A stretch of DNA of 64,000 nucleotides from Pseudomonadota bacterium (GCA_020161695.1 JAIUOO010000019.1:1-64000), one strand, 5' to 3'. Counted from the stretch's first letter, positions 34,291 through 43,500 are shown. Translations and numbers: made by a program. Notes: generated by a model from the letters alone, not told the origin.

Positions 34291-35699
34291 ATCGGCACGC
34301 GCACCGTCGCCCTGAGGCCGCCGAGCGGGCTGTCCGACAGGGTAATGTCGCCGCCATGCGACCGGGCGATGTCGCGGGCGATGGCCAGCCCCAGTCCCGA
34401 GCCGCCCTCGTCGACATTGCGCGCATCGTCCAGCCGCAGGAACGGCTTGAACACGTCCTCACGCCGGTCCGCGGGAATGCCCGGCCCATCGTCATCCACC
34501 GTGACGGTCAGCCAGCGGTGGTCGCGATGGCCGACAATCGCGATGGCATCGCCATAGCGCGCGGCGTTGCCGACGAGATTGGCGAGGCACCGGCGGAACG
34601 CGTCGGGCCTCACCGTCACGATCGGTTCGCCGTGGAAATCGGCCGAGACCCTGTGTCCGGAGCGCTCCGTATCGGCGGCCAGTTCCTTCAGGAAGGCCTC
34701 CATGTCGGTCGGCGCCGGCGGCTCGCCGGAATCGCCGCGGGCGAAGGCGAGATAGCCCTCGACCATGCGGCCCATCTCGTCGACGTCGCGGCGCAGCGCC
34801 TCCGTTTCCGGCCCCTCCGACAGCAGCGCCAGTTCCAGCTTGAAGCGCGTCAGCACGGTCCTGAGGTCGTGGCTGACGCCGGCCAGCATGGTCGTGCGCT
34901 GGTCGATCTGCCGCTCGATGCGCCGGCGCATCTCGATGAAGGCCTGGGCCGCCGCCCTCACCTCGCTCGCCCCGCGCGGGCGGAAGCCGACGACCTCGCG
35001 GCCCTTGCCGAAATCCTCGGCCGCCGCGGCCAGCGCCTGGATCGGCCGGATCTGGTTGCGCAGGAACAGGATGGCGATGCCGATCAGCACCAGCGAGGCG
35101 ATCACCATCCAGACCAGGAAGATGTGGCTGTTCGAGGCATAGGCCATGCCGCGCCGGGCGAAGACCTTCATGACCGAATTGTCTTCGAGCTGGATGCGGA
35201 TCTCGACCAGCGCCGAATTGCCGACCGTGTCGATCCAGAACGGCCGGCCGACCTGCAGCGCGATCTCGCGGGAGAGCGCACCGTCCAGCACGTCGAAGAA
35301 GGGCCTCGGCCCGGAGATCGGCAGCGGCTCGGGCGGCAGTATCTCGACCATCAGGTTCAGCCGGTCGCGCGCGATACGCCGCAGGGTCTCGTAGTCGCGG
35401 TCCTGCGGATAGGTCTTCTGGATGTCGATGAGCGCCGCGATGTCCTGCGTCACCGCCGCCGACAGACGGTGCGTCACGAGCTGCCAGTGCCGCTCCATGA
35501 ACACATAGGCGACGACCGACTGGAGGATCACGATCGGCGCGATGACGATGATCAGGGAACGGGCATAAAGCCCCTTCGGCATCAGGTCGTTGAAGCGGCG
35601 CCCAGCCGCCTCGCCCAGCCCGGAAAAACGGGTGGCGAAGTTGGCAATCAGGCCGCGAAGGCCACCATAGGTCGATTGCGGGCGCTCGATGGTCGACAT
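34287..35699 (-). CDS. EnvZ-like sensor histidine kinase
   Basis: A 470-residue kinase: TM1 about 48-66, periplasmic domain about 67-190, TM2 about 192-214, HAMP about 215-265, H-box with His277 (AGVSHDLRTVLTRFK), N-box NLVGNAARYG (374-383) and G boxes DDDGPGIP and GGSGLGLAI. The usual Pro after the H-box Thr is Val282 here, a substitution I recall in rhizobial EnvZ-type kinases. No response regulator gene is adjacent, so it is an orphan in this window. Confidence 0.92.
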   Translation of the reverse strand: MSTIERPQSTYGGLRGLIANFATRFSGLGEAAGRRFNDLMPKGLYARSLIIVIAPIVILQSVVAYVFMERHWQLVTHRLSAAVTQDIAALIDIQKTYPQDRDYETLRRIARDRLNLMVEILPPEPLPISGPRPFFDVLDGALSREIALQVGRPFWIDTVGNSALVEIRIQLEDNSVMKVFARRGMAYASNSHIFLVWMVIASLVLIGIAILFLRNQIRPIQALAAAAEDFGKGREVVGFRPRGASEVRAAAQAFIEMRRRIERQIDQRTTMLAGVSHDLRTVLTRFKLELALLSEGPETEALRRDVDEMGRMVEGYLAFARGDSGEPPAPTDMEAFLKELAADTERSGHRVSADFHGEPIVTVRPDAFRRCLANLVGNAARYGDAIAIVGHRDHRWLTVTVDDDGPGIPADRREDVFKPFLRLDDARNVDEGGSGLGLAIARDIARSHGGDITLSDSPLGGLRATVRVPI

Positions 35700-35930
35700 G
35701 GGCGGAGCCTATCACGCCGGCGCCGCAGCCGCGAAACTGCGGTCTCCCTTGCGCCCATCCCGAAGCGATTGCCGCAATCCGCCACCGATCCGGTCACAAT
35801 GCCGCGGCCAATCGGCCGCAGTTCAGACGGAAACGTCTTTAGAACCATACAATTCGCTTGAAAAAGCCGAAACTTCACGATTCAGTGATCCGGATATGGG
35901 AGGCGTCGTTCACGCCTCAGGGGGATTGAG

Positions 35931-38459
35931 TTGGCTGTCGATAATGCGGGTCGCGCGCCCTTTGCGCGCGCGCGGTCTCATGTGCTTGCCGGCCCGTGGC
36001 CGGATCGCCTGCGCTCCGCGCTGTCGCGGCCGTCCGCGACTCTGGTCCTGACCCTTGCGGCCATCACGCTGGTCTGGACCGCAGCGTGGATGCAGTGGTG
36101 GCTGAACGACCTCGTCGTTCCCTGGGATTCCAAGAACCAGTTCTACGCCTTCTTCCGCTTTCTGGCAGGCGCGATCCATGACGGCGGGACGCCGTTCTGG
36201 AACCCCTACCACTATGCCGGCCACCCGAGCATCGCCGACCCGCAATCGCTGATCTTCTCGCCGCCCTTCCTGGTCTGGGCGCTGTTCGATCCCTCGCCCT
36301 CGCTCTTCGCCTTCGACTTCATCGTCTTCGCCCACCTGCTGGTCGGCGGCCTCGCCCTCGGCGTCTATGGCCACCGCCAGGGCTGGCCGGCCGCCGCTTC
36401 GGTGCTCGCTGCCGCGATCTTCATGCTGGGCGGCGTCGTCGCCGGCCGCATGAACCACGTCGGGATCATCACCTCCTTCGGCCTGTTCCCGCTGGCCTGG
36501 CTGCTGCTGGAGGCCTCTCTCGACCGGCGCTCGTTCCTCGCGGCCATCGGCTTTGCCGTCATCGCCGTGATCATCGCGCTCGGCCGCACGCAAACGCCCT
36601 TGCTGCTTTGCTTCGTGCTGGTCGTGCTCGCCGCGCGGCATATCCTCAACCAGCCCTCGCCGGCTCGCTTCGCGCTGAGCCGCCTGCCGCTGTTCATCGT
36701 CATGGGCCTGACCGGCGTCGCGCTGATGGCCGTGCCGCTGCTTCTGACCGCGCAGTTCGCCGCCTTCTCGAACCGCCCGGCAATCGACCTGCAGAACGCG
36801 CTGCTGTCGTCCTGGTATCCGGTCAATGCCGCGAACTTCCTCGTGCCGAACATCTTCGGCTCGATCCAGCAGGCCGTGCTCGGCGACTGGGGGCCGGGCC
36901 ACGGCACCCGCCCTGGCCTCGACGGCACCGACCGGGCCTTCAACTACCTGTTCGCCGGCAGTTTCACGGCCCTGCTCGTGCTTTGGCACGGCCTTGCCGG
37001 CGGGCGCCTCTGGGGCTCGGGCCGGCGGGTCATGGCCGCCGTCGCCGTGGGTGCCGTCGTCTATGCGCTCGGCCGCTACACGCCGGTCTTCCCCTGGCTG
37101 TTCGAGCATGTTCCGGGCATCTCGCAGTTCCGCCGGCCGGTCGGCGGCCTGTTCATCCTCGTGCTGGCATTGGCCTATCTCACCGGACACCTGCTCTCCG
37201 ACTATGTCCGCAAGGGCCTGCCGCGGGTGCCGCCGGTCATCCTCGCCATCTGCACGCTGGCGGTGGCGGGTCTGCTCGGCTGGGCGGTCCATTTCTCGGC
37301 GGGCTCCGGCAAGGCGGTTGACGCGATGATCGCCATCGCCAAGGTCGCGCCCATCTATGCCGGACTGATCGCCCTGCTCGTCCTCGCCCGCGCGCCGCGC
37401 GCCCGCCTTGCGGTGGCAACGCTTGCGACGGTGTTCACTGCCGGCGAACTGGTCCTGCTGAATGCCGGATCATCCCTCAACGCCGAACCGCGCACCAACT
37501 ACGCCTTCCTTGAACGGCCGAGCGGTCGGGACGGCTCGATCATCGCCACCCTCACCCGCGAGATGAAGCGTCAGCCACACGGTGCCGTCCGCCCGCGCGT
37601 CGAGATCGTCGGCCTCGGCGGCCCCTGGCAGAACGCCGCAATGGTCTATGGGTTCGAGGCCACCAACGGCTACAACCCCTTGCGCATCGGCTCCTACGAC
37701 CGCCTCGTCGCGCCCGGCGAAAGCCCCTATACGGTGTTCCACCGCCGCTTCCCGGCCTCGTTCTCCAGCTATAGCTGCGACCTGTCGCGGGCACTCGGCC
37801 TCGAATACATCGTCCTCGACCGGCCGATCGAACTGATGCCGCACCTGCGCCAGTGGCAGACGATCGAGACCATCATGGACGGCCCGCAGGCCTGGATCTA
37901 TCGCCTGCCGCAGGCGGCGCCCCGCGTCGTGCTGTCCACCATTGTCCGCGTCGCCGATGCCGATGCCTTCGTCGAGGCCGGCCGCTATCCGAGCACCGCT
38001 TCCGACGGCCGCGAGGTGATGGTCGACGAGGACGACGACCTCAGCCAGACCTATGCGGCCTCGCAGGCCGCGCCTGCCCCCGCTGCCGAGCCGCGCAGCG
38101 ACCAGCGCACGGTTACCGCCCTGGCGGTCGCCAAGCCCACGGGCCCCGCAGCAGCGCTCACCGCTCCCGTTCCGACGCGGCCGCCCGGCCGCGCGGAGAT
38201 CGTGTCCTGGCGCCCGGACCGGGTGGAGGTTGCCGTCGAGAGCCGGCTGACCGCCGTCCTGACGCTGCACGAGCCCTGGTATCCCGGCTGGCAGGTGGAG
38301 GTCGACGGTGTCCGCAAGCCGCTGCTGCGCACCGACGTGCTGTTCCGCGGCGTCGAGGTGCCGGCCGGCGCCAGCCGCGTCGTCTTCACCTACCGGCCGC
38401 TATCCCTCGAGAACCTGAAGGCCGCCCTCGACGGTGTCCTCGGCCGCGAGGAGGAGTAG
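35931..38459 (+). CDS. Large YfhO-like membrane protein, putative GT-C glycosyltransferase
   Basis: An 842-residue membrane protein. About ten to twelve hydrophobic segments fill residues 35-520, with a conserved first loop PWDSKNQFYAFFRFLAGAI and PFWNPYHYAGHPSIADPQ reminiscent of YfhO/GT-C enzymes that use lipid-linked sugars. The C-terminal 300 residues are soluble and contain AVESRLTAVLTLHEPWYPGW near the end, a beta-rich domain. It starts with TTG (35931) after AGGGGG; no in-frame ATG is close. YfhO is implicated in lipoteichoic-acid glycosylation in Firmicutes; the role here is unknown. Confidence 0.78.
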   Translation: MAVDNAGRAPFARARSHVLAGPWPDRLRSALSRPSATLVLTLAAITLVWTAAWMQWWLNDLVVPWDSKNQFYAFFRFLAGAIHDGGTPFWNPYHYAGHPSIADPQSLIFSPPFLVWALFDPSPSLFAFDFIVFAHLLVGGLALGVYGHRQGWPAAASVLAAAIFMLGGVVAGRMNHVGIITSFGLFPLAWLLLEASLDRRSFLAAIGFAVIAVIIALGRTQTPLLLCFVLVVLAARHILNQPSPARFALSRLPLFIVMGLTGVALMAVPLLLTAQFAAFSNRPAIDLQNALLSSWYPVNAANFLVPNIFGSIQQAVLGDWGPGHGTRPGLDGTDRAFNYLFAGSFTALLVLWHGLAGGRLWGSGRRVMAAVAVGAVVYALGRYTPVFPWLFEHVPGISQFRRPVGGLFILVLALAYLTGHLLSDYVRKGLPRVPPVILAICTLAVAGLLGWAVHFSAGSGKAVDAMIAIAKVAPIYAGLIALLVLARAPRARLAVATLATVFTAGELVLLNAGSSLNAEPRTNYAFLERPSGRDGSIIATLTREMKRQPHGAVRPRVEIVGLGGPWQNAAMVYGFEATNGYNPLRIGSYDRLVAPGESPYTVFHRRFPASFSSYSCDLSRALGLEYIVLDRPIELMPHLRQWQTIETIMDGPQAWIYRLPQAAPRVVLSTIVRVADADAFVEAGRYPSTASDGREVMVDEDDDLSQTYAASQAAPAPAAEPRSDQRTVTALAVAKPTGPAAALTAPVPTRPPGRAEIVSWRPDRVEVAVESRLTAVLTLHEPWYPGWQVEVDGVRKPLLRTDVLFRGVEVPAGASRVVFTYRPLSLENLKAALDGVLGREEE

Positions 38460-38468
38460 GACCAGCCC

Positions 38469-38990
38469 TCACCGGCACGCCGATAGCGGCGCCGGGCGGA
38501 GCAGGAACACGCGGTCGTCGCTCGCGGCGAGGTCCGGGCTCGATCCGCGCGCGCCCTCGACCTCCAGCCGTTCCACGGAAACACGGACATCGTCGCCGCG
38601 CAGCTCCAGCCGGAACTCGCCAGTATCGCCCTCGCCGGTGCAGTCGGCAGCCGCCCCGTTGGTCGTGCAGATGCCGTTGACGGCATAGGCGTCGCCGTCG
38701 CCGCGCAGGCGGAAGCCGATCCTGACGGTGAACCGCTCCGCACCGTTCTCATCCGGCACCGACACACGCTCGCGGCGCAGGTGGATGCGCGTCACCTTCT
38801 GGCGCGGATTACGACGCAGGTGCGCCTCGTCATAGCTGCGGCCGAGACACGGATCGCTCGCCGGCGCGCCGCCGGACAGGCGAAAATAGACCTGGCCGGC
38901 ATGGGCGGGAGCCGATGCCATGAGCATTGCGACGAGACAGGCATTCACTGAAACTCGCACGTGCCGTCTCCCTCGCATCCTGATCGTCAT
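38469..38990 (-). CDS. Secreted protein of unknown function
   Basis: A 173-residue exported protein. The signal peptide has a long basic n-region (MTIRMRGRRHVRV) then SVNACLVAMLMASAPAHAG. The mature part has several cysteines (DPCLGRSYD, GICTTNG, DCTGEGDTG, LSACR), which pair plausibly as disulfides, and a charged beta-strand region (VTRIHLRRERVSVPDENG). I recognise no family. Start 38990 follows GGGAGG 8 nt upstream. It is convergent with the large membrane protein gene. Confidence 0.72.
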   Translation of the reverse strand: MTIRMRGRRHVRVSVNACLVAMLMASAPAHAGQVYFRLSGGAPASDPCLGRSYDEAHLRRNPRQKVTRIHLRRERVSVPDENGAERFTVRIGFRLRGDGDAYAVNGICTTNGAAADCTGEGDTGEFRLELRGDDVRVSVERLEVEGARGSSPDLAASDDRVFLLRPAPLSACR

Positions 38991-39188
38991 CCGCCGGCCT
39001 CCCAGCATTCCAGAGCCAGCGCCGGTTGACCACGCTGCCGACCGGGCCCCTGCCGCGCAGTTCCCGAGGCGCGCCGCGCCGATCCAACGACGCACCCGTC
39101 AACTGCTAGCCAGCGGATGTTTCGTCTCCGCGCCACCAAAACCGGCGACGCCAGCTTCACTGCCGCAGGCCTGCGCCACACAGCCTTG

Positions 39189-39214
39189 ACTTTCACTGCA
39201 AGCAAATCGAAAGT
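39189..39214. promoter_or_regulatory. Inverted repeat before the XRE-cupin gene
   Basis: ACTTTC (39189-39194) and GAAAGT (39209-39214) are perfect arms with a 14-nt spacer, ending 8 nt before the start codon. A TTGACT hexamer at 39186-39191 overlaps the left arm. Likely an autoregulatory site for the HTH protein. Confidence 0.45.
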
Positions 39215-39221
39215 GCTTAGT

Positions 39222-39911
39222 ATGAAAACAGACGATCAAATAGCTCCCCGAAGCGCAGAACAGGAATCGTTGCGCCGGATTGGCGAACGCATCCGCGAGG
39301 CGCGCCAGGGGCTCCGCATGACACTGGACGACCTCGGTAGGGCAGCCGGGCTTTCGACGACCTTCCTGTCGCGCCTGGAACGCGGCCAGGTCGCCTGCTC
39401 CATCGGCAATCTGCTGCAGATCGCCGGCGCGCTCGACCTGGCCCCGGCCGCCTTGTTCGACAGCGAGGCGCCGCAGCGCGCGCCCTTCCGCATTGTTCGC
39501 GCGGGCGAGACCGAGGCTCCGGCAGCCCGCTCGGGCAAGGACGGCGATGGCTATGCGTGGACGCAGCTCGCCTCCGGGCGTCGCGACCATCTGATGGAAG
39601 CCTTTCGCCTGCGCTTTCCGAAGGGTGGCGCCCACGGTCCGCTGGTGTCGCATCCCGGCGAGGAATTCTGCTTCGTGCTCTCCGGCACCGTCGCCTTCCA
39701 GATCGGCGACGAGGTGGTGACGCTGGCCGCCGGCGATTCCATCCATCTCCAGTCGACCACGCCGCACATGGCCTGGAGCGCCGGCACGAGCGAAGCCGAA
39801 ATCCTGATGATCACCGCCATGGAGCACGAAAGCGCCGTGGCGGTCGAATGGTGGGCGCGGCACGGCGCCGCGATCCCACGACAAGGTCCGCCGGGCGCGG
39901 CGGACAATTGA
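39222..39911 (+). CDS. XRE-family regulator with C-terminal cupin
   Basis: A 229-residue regulator: an XRE HTH (about 19-75: GERIREARQGLRMTLDDL then LSTTFLSRLERG) and a cupin (about 130-205: FPKGGAHGPLVSHPGEEF with FVLSGTVAFQIGDEVV). This architecture is common in regulators of amino acid, polyamine and carboxylate metabolism, where the cupin binds the signal. Start 39222 matches the conserved N-terminus; the frame is open further upstream without similarity. Followed by a single-cupin gene on the same strand. Confidence 0.92.
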   Translation: MKTDDQIAPRSAEQESLRRIGERIREARQGLRMTLDDLGRAAGLSTTFLSRLERGQVACSIGNLLQIAGALDLAPAALFDSEAPQRAPFRIVRAGETEAPAARSGKDGDGYAWTQLASGRRDHLMEAFRLRFPKGGAHGPLVSHPGEEFCFVLSGTVAFQIGDEVVTLAAGDSIHLQSTTPHMAWSAGTSEAEILMITAMEHESAVAVEWWARHGAAIPRQGPPGAADN

Positions 39912-39953
39912 AGCGCCGACGCCCGCCAAGGGCGCGGCATCATGGAGGAAGCG

Positions 39954-40397
39954 ATGAGCGAAGCAGCCCGGGCCGGGGCAGGACGACACCTGCCCTATGA
40001 GGTGAAGCATGTCGATGATGTCGAATGGGAAACGATCCGCTGGCCGGGCGAGACCGGCAAGATGCTGTTCCACCCCCGGCCCGAGCGGCCGACGGAGCCG
40101 AATGCCGGCATCCTGCGTCTCGAACCCGGGGCCCACCACCCGATCCACAACCACGACTTCGCGCAGGTCTGGTACGTGCTGAAGGGCGAGTTCCGGATCG
40201 ATGGCCACCTCTGCACCCCCGGCGCCATGCTGTTCCACCCGGACCCGCATTTCGAGGGCGCCTTCTCCACCGAGACCGGCGGCGAGATCCTGATCGTCCA
40301 GTATCCCGGTCCGACCACGAAGGGCCTGCCGATCTACAACGGCCGCTTCAACATGAAGGTGCGCAAGCCCCTGGACGAGGAGCGCACGGACCTCTGA
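39954..40397 (+). CDS. Small cupin-domain protein
   Basis: A 147-residue protein with one cupin barrel: LEPGAHHPIHNHDFAQVWYVLKGEFRIDGHLC carries the first cupin motif, with His residues in HHPIHNHD as metal ligands, and AMLFHPDPHFEGAF the second. Start 39954 follows GGAGGAA 5 nt upstream. It lies 42 nt after the XRE-cupin gene on the same strand and may be its target or its partner. Substrate unknown. Confidence 0.87.
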   Translation: MSEAARAGAGRHLPYEVKHVDDVEWETIRWPGETGKMLFHPRPERPTEPNAGILRLEPGAHHPIHNHDFAQVWYVLKGEFRIDGHLCTPGAMLFHPDPHFEGAFSTETGGEILIVQYPGPTTKGLPIYNGRFNMKVRKPLDEERTDL

Positions 40398-40532
40398 CGC
40401 GCGGCGAGGGTCGCGCCCATCGCGGCGCGGCCTTGCCCGCTCGGCCTGTTTCCGCTATAGGCCGGCCGTCCCGTGGCATCTCCGCACCCCTGGAGGCTTC
40501 CGCCGCGGGTCTTTCTTTTGGAGATGAAGACC

Positions 40533-41159
40533 ATGGCTGCCAACGCAACGTTGTCGGCGACGGTCCGCGCGAAGGGCGGCAAGGGGGCCGCACGCGCAGA
40601 ACGTCGTCAGGGCCGCGTGCCCGGCGTTATCTACGGGGACAAGAAGGCTCCCGTCCTGATTTCGCTCGACTACAAGACCCTTCACCAGCGCATTTACGCC
40701 GGACACTTCAAGTCGACCGTCCTCACCCTCGAGGTTGGCGGCGAGAAGCACCGCGTCATTCCGCGCGACTACCAGCTCGATCCCGTCAAGGACACCCCGG
40801 TCCATGTCGATTTCCTGCGCCTCGGCGAGGGTGCGGAAATCTCGGTCGACATCCCGGTCCACGTCGTGGGCGCCGATGTCTCCCCGGGCGTCAAGGCGGG
40901 CGGCACCGTGAACCTCGTCGTTCACTCGCTCACCCTGCTCTGCAAGGCGGACAACATTCCGGAAGCCGTCGACATCGACATTTCGGAACTGACCATCGGC
41001 TCCACGATCCACGTCCAGGACGTGAAGCTGCCTGCGGGCGCACGCCCGGCCTCGAAGGAGAACGCCACGCTGCTCTCCATCGTGCCGCCGACCGTGCTCG
41101 AGGAGCCGGCCGCCGACGCGGCCGCGGCTGCGGCCCCCGCCGCCGAAGCCAAGAAGTGA
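40533..41159 (+). CDS. rplY: 50S ribosomal protein L25 (Ctc form)
   Basis: A 208-residue L25 of the long Ctc form. The N-terminal 5S rRNA-binding domain has KGAARAERRQGRVPGVIYG and FLRLGEGAEISVDIPV; the C-terminal domain ends LPAGARPASKENATLLSIVPP with an Ala/Glu tail. Start 40533 has GGAG 9 nt upstream; ATG 40524 is nearer but lacks space for the site. It heads the rplY-pth-ychF cluster; a terminator-like hairpin precedes pth. Confidence 0.95.
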   Translation: MAANATLSATVRAKGGKGAARAERRQGRVPGVIYGDKKAPVLISLDYKTLHQRIYAGHFKSTVLTLEVGGEKHRVIPRDYQLDPVKDTPVHVDFLRLGEGAEISVDIPVHVVGADVSPGVKAGGTVNLVVHSLTLLCKADNIPEAVDIDISELTIGSTIHVQDVKLPAGARPASKENATLLSIVPPTVLEEPAADAAAAAAPAAEAKK

Positions 41160-41194
41160 TCCCGAGGGGCATCGCCCCGATCACCACGACATCG

Positions 41195-41220
41195 GGGCGC
41201 CCCTTGCCGGGCGCCCTTTT
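41195..41220 (+). terminator. Terminator or attenuator between rplY and pth
   Basis: GGGCGCCC (41195-41202) pairs with GGGCGCCC (41209-41216) around CTTGCC and is followed by TTTT, 16 nt before the pth start codon. Confidence 0.75.
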
Positions 41221-41235
41221 CGTTGGGGAAGACCG

Positions 41236-41859
41236 ATGATTCTGTTGGCCGGCCTCGGCAATCCCGGGGCGAAGTTCAGGAACAACCGGCATAATATCGG
41301 CTTCATGGCGGCCGAAGCGATCCATCGCCGGCACCGCTTCTCGCCCTGGCGCCAGCGCTTCCAGGGCCTGTGCGCGGAAGGCACTGTCGGGACGCACAAG
41401 GCGCTCCTGCTCATGCCCGGCACCTACATGAACGAGAGCGGCCGGGCGGTCGGCGAGGCCATGCGCTTCTTCAAGATCGAACTTCAGCAGGTCGTCGTCT
41501 TCCATGACGAACTGGACCTGCCGCCCGCCAAGCTCCGCGTGAAGACCGGCGGCGGCAATGCCGGCCACAACGGCCTGCGCTCGATCACCGCCCAGTGCGG
41601 CAACGACTATCGCCGCGTGCGGATGGGCATCGGCCACCCCGGCGACAAGAACCTCGTCCACTCCTACGTGCTGAACGACTTCGCCAAGGCGGAGATGCCC
41701 TGGGTGGAGGATCTCTGCGACGCCTGCTCCGACCATGCCGAACTGCTCGCGTCGGGCGACGATCCTGGCTTCCAGAACCGCATCCACCTCGCCATGGACG
41801 GGCGCGGCTGGAACGACGTGAAACGGCCCGGCGAGGCCAAGGATCCGTCCAAAGCTTGA
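41236..41859 (+). CDS. pth: Peptidyl-tRNA hydrolase
   Basis: A 207-residue Pth: LLAGLGNPGAKFRNNRHNIG with catalytic His and Asn residues, the MNESGRAV block, DELDLPPAKLRVKTGG and NGLRSITAQCG. It frees tRNA from peptidyl-tRNA dropped by stalled ribosomes. Start 41236 follows GGGAAGACCG. Second gene of the rplY-pth-ychF cluster; ychF follows 55 nt later. Confidence 0.96.
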   Translation: MILLAGLGNPGAKFRNNRHNIGFMAAEAIHRRHRFSPWRQRFQGLCAEGTVGTHKALLLMPGTYMNESGRAVGEAMRFFKIELQQVVVFHDELDLPPAKLRVKTGGGNAGHNGLRSITAQCGNDYRRVRMGIGHPGDKNLVHSYVLNDFAKAEMPWVEDLCDACSDHAELLASGDDPGFQNRIHLAMDGRGWNDVKRPGEAKDPSKA

Positions 41860-41914
41860 CACCCCCTTTCGCGCGCTCGACAAGGCGCGCAAACCTGATG
41901 ATGGAATTGCTCCC

Positions 41915-43012
41915 ATGGGCTTCAAATGCGGCATCGTCGGCCTGCCGAACGTCGGCAAGTCGACCCTCTTCAACGCGCTGACGCAGACGGCGGCGGCGCA
42001 GGCGGCCAATTATCCGTTCTGCACCATCGAGCCGAATGTCGGCGACGTAGCCGTGCCCGATCCGCGGCTCGACAAGCTCGCGACCATCGGCAAGTCGCAG
42101 CAGATCATCCCGACCCGCATCACCTTCGTCGACATTGCCGGCATCGTGCGCGGCGCCTCCAAGGGCGAGGGCCTTGGCAACCAGTTCCTCGCCAATATCC
42201 GCGAGGTCGATGCCATCGCCCATGTCGTGCGTTGCTTCGAGGACGGTGACATCACCCATGTCGAGGGCAAGGTCGACCCGATCGCCGACATCGAGACCAT
42301 CGAGACCGAGCTGATGCTCGCCGATCTCGAAAGCCTCGAGAAGCGCGTCGTCGCGGCCGAGAAGAAGGCCAAGGGCGGCGACAAGGAGGCCAAGGAACAG
42401 GTCGACCTGATCAACCGCGCTCTCGTGCACTTGCGCGACGGTCGCCCCGCCCGCATGACCGAGGTGAAGGCTGAGGAAGAGAAGGCTTTCGCCATGCTCA
42501 ACCTCCTGACCACCAAGCCGGTGCTCTACGTCTGCAACGTCGAGGAAGCCTCCGCCGACAAGGGCAACTCCTTCTCGGCCAAGGTGTTCGAGCGGGCCAA
42601 GGCCGAGGGCGCCAAGGCGGTCGTCGTCTCGGCCAAGATCGAGAGCGAGATCGCGGTCATGCCGCTCGAGGACCAGAAGGACTTCCTGGAGGCCGTCGGC
42701 CTTGAGGAGCCCGGCCTCAACCGCGTCATCCGCGCCGGCTACGACCTGCTCTCGCTCGTCACCTACTTCACGGTGGGGCCGAAGGAAGCCCGCGCCTGGA
42801 CCATCACCAAGGGCACCAAGGCCCCCGGCGCGGCCGGCGTCATCCACACGGATTTCGAGAAGGGCTTCATCCGCGCCGAGACCATTGCCTTCGCCGACTA
42901 CACCACGCTCAACGGCGAGGCCGGCGCGCGCGATGCCGGCAAGCTGCGGCTGGAAGGCAAGGAATATGTGGTCGCCGACGGCGACGTGCTGCACTTCCGC
43001 TTCGCCAACTAA
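41915..43012 (+). CDS. ychF: Redox-regulated ATPase/ribosome-binding GTPase-like YchF
   Basis: A 365-residue YchF (OLA1) protein. The P-loop is GLPNVGKST, switch II is DIAGIVRGASKGEGLGN, and the usual NKxD is NVEE as the family shows, consistent with ATP use. A coiled-coil insert lies about 130-200 and the TGS domain fills the C-terminus (RAWTITKGTKAPGAAGVIHTDFEKGF in pieces). It binds ribosomes and acts in stress response. Conserved association with pth. Confidence 0.96.
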   Translation: MGFKCGIVGLPNVGKSTLFNALTQTAAAQAANYPFCTIEPNVGDVAVPDPRLDKLATIGKSQQIIPTRITFVDIAGIVRGASKGEGLGNQFLANIREVDAIAHVVRCFEDGDITHVEGKVDPIADIETIETELMLADLESLEKRVVAAEKKAKGGDKEAKEQVDLINRALVHLRDGRPARMTEVKAEEEKAFAMLNLLTTKPVLYVCNVEEASADKGNSFSAKVFERAKAEGAKAVVVSAKIESEIAVMPLEDQKDFLEAVGLEEPGLNRVIRAGYDLLSLVTYFTVGPKEARAWTITKGTKAPGAAGVIHTDFEKGFIRAETIAFADYTTLNGEAGARDAGKLRLEGKEYVVADGDVLHFRFAN

Positions 43013-43031
43013 AGGCCGGCCCGACAGGGCC

Positions 43032-43430
43032 TCACGCTTCGGCGGGGATGTGGGCGATGACCTTGATCTCGAAGTCGAAACCAGCGAGCCAGTTGACGCC
43101 GATCGCCGTCCAGTTGGGATAGGGCTTTTCGCTGAAGATCCGGTTCTTGACGGTCATGATCGTCTCGAACTGGTTCTCGGGATCGGTATGGAACGTGGTG
43201 ACATCGACGATGTCGTCGAAGGTGCAGCCAGCCGCATGCAGCGTCGCCCCGAGGTTGTCGAAGGCCCTCTCGACCTGACGCCTGAAATCCGGCTCCGGCG
43301 TGCCATCCTCGCGGCTGCCGACCTGTCCGGAGACGAACAGCAGATCGCCGGAGCGGATCGCGGCCGAATAGCCGTGCGCCTCATAGAGAGCGTGACGGTC
43401 GGCTGGAAAGACTGCTTGGCGCTGGCCCAT
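43032..43430 (-). CDS. RidA family deaminase-like protein
   Basis: A 132-residue RidA/YjgF-fold protein. It has GYSAAIRSGDLLFVSGQVGS, RQVERAFDNLGATLHAAG, DIVDVTTFHTDP and YPNWTAIGVNWLA, where the last block replaces the usual Arg-containing P-x-R-x-x loop with PNWTAIGV; the catalytic Arg may therefore be missing or displaced. RidA enzymes hydrolyse enamines. It is divergent from the TetR gene and could be its target. Confidence 0.88.
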   Translation of the reverse strand: MGQRQAVFPADRHALYEAHGYSAAIRSGDLLFVSGQVGSREDGTPEPDFRRQVERAFDNLGATLHAAGCTFDDIVDVTTFHTDPENQFETIMTVKNRIFSEKPYPNWTAIGVNWLAGFDFEIKVIAHIPAEA

Positions 43431-43500
43431 GTCTGGCCCCTTCGTCGCTTGCAGGCCGCACTTGCTAGTTCACAAGTCGGCGTCCGTTGAGATACGATGT

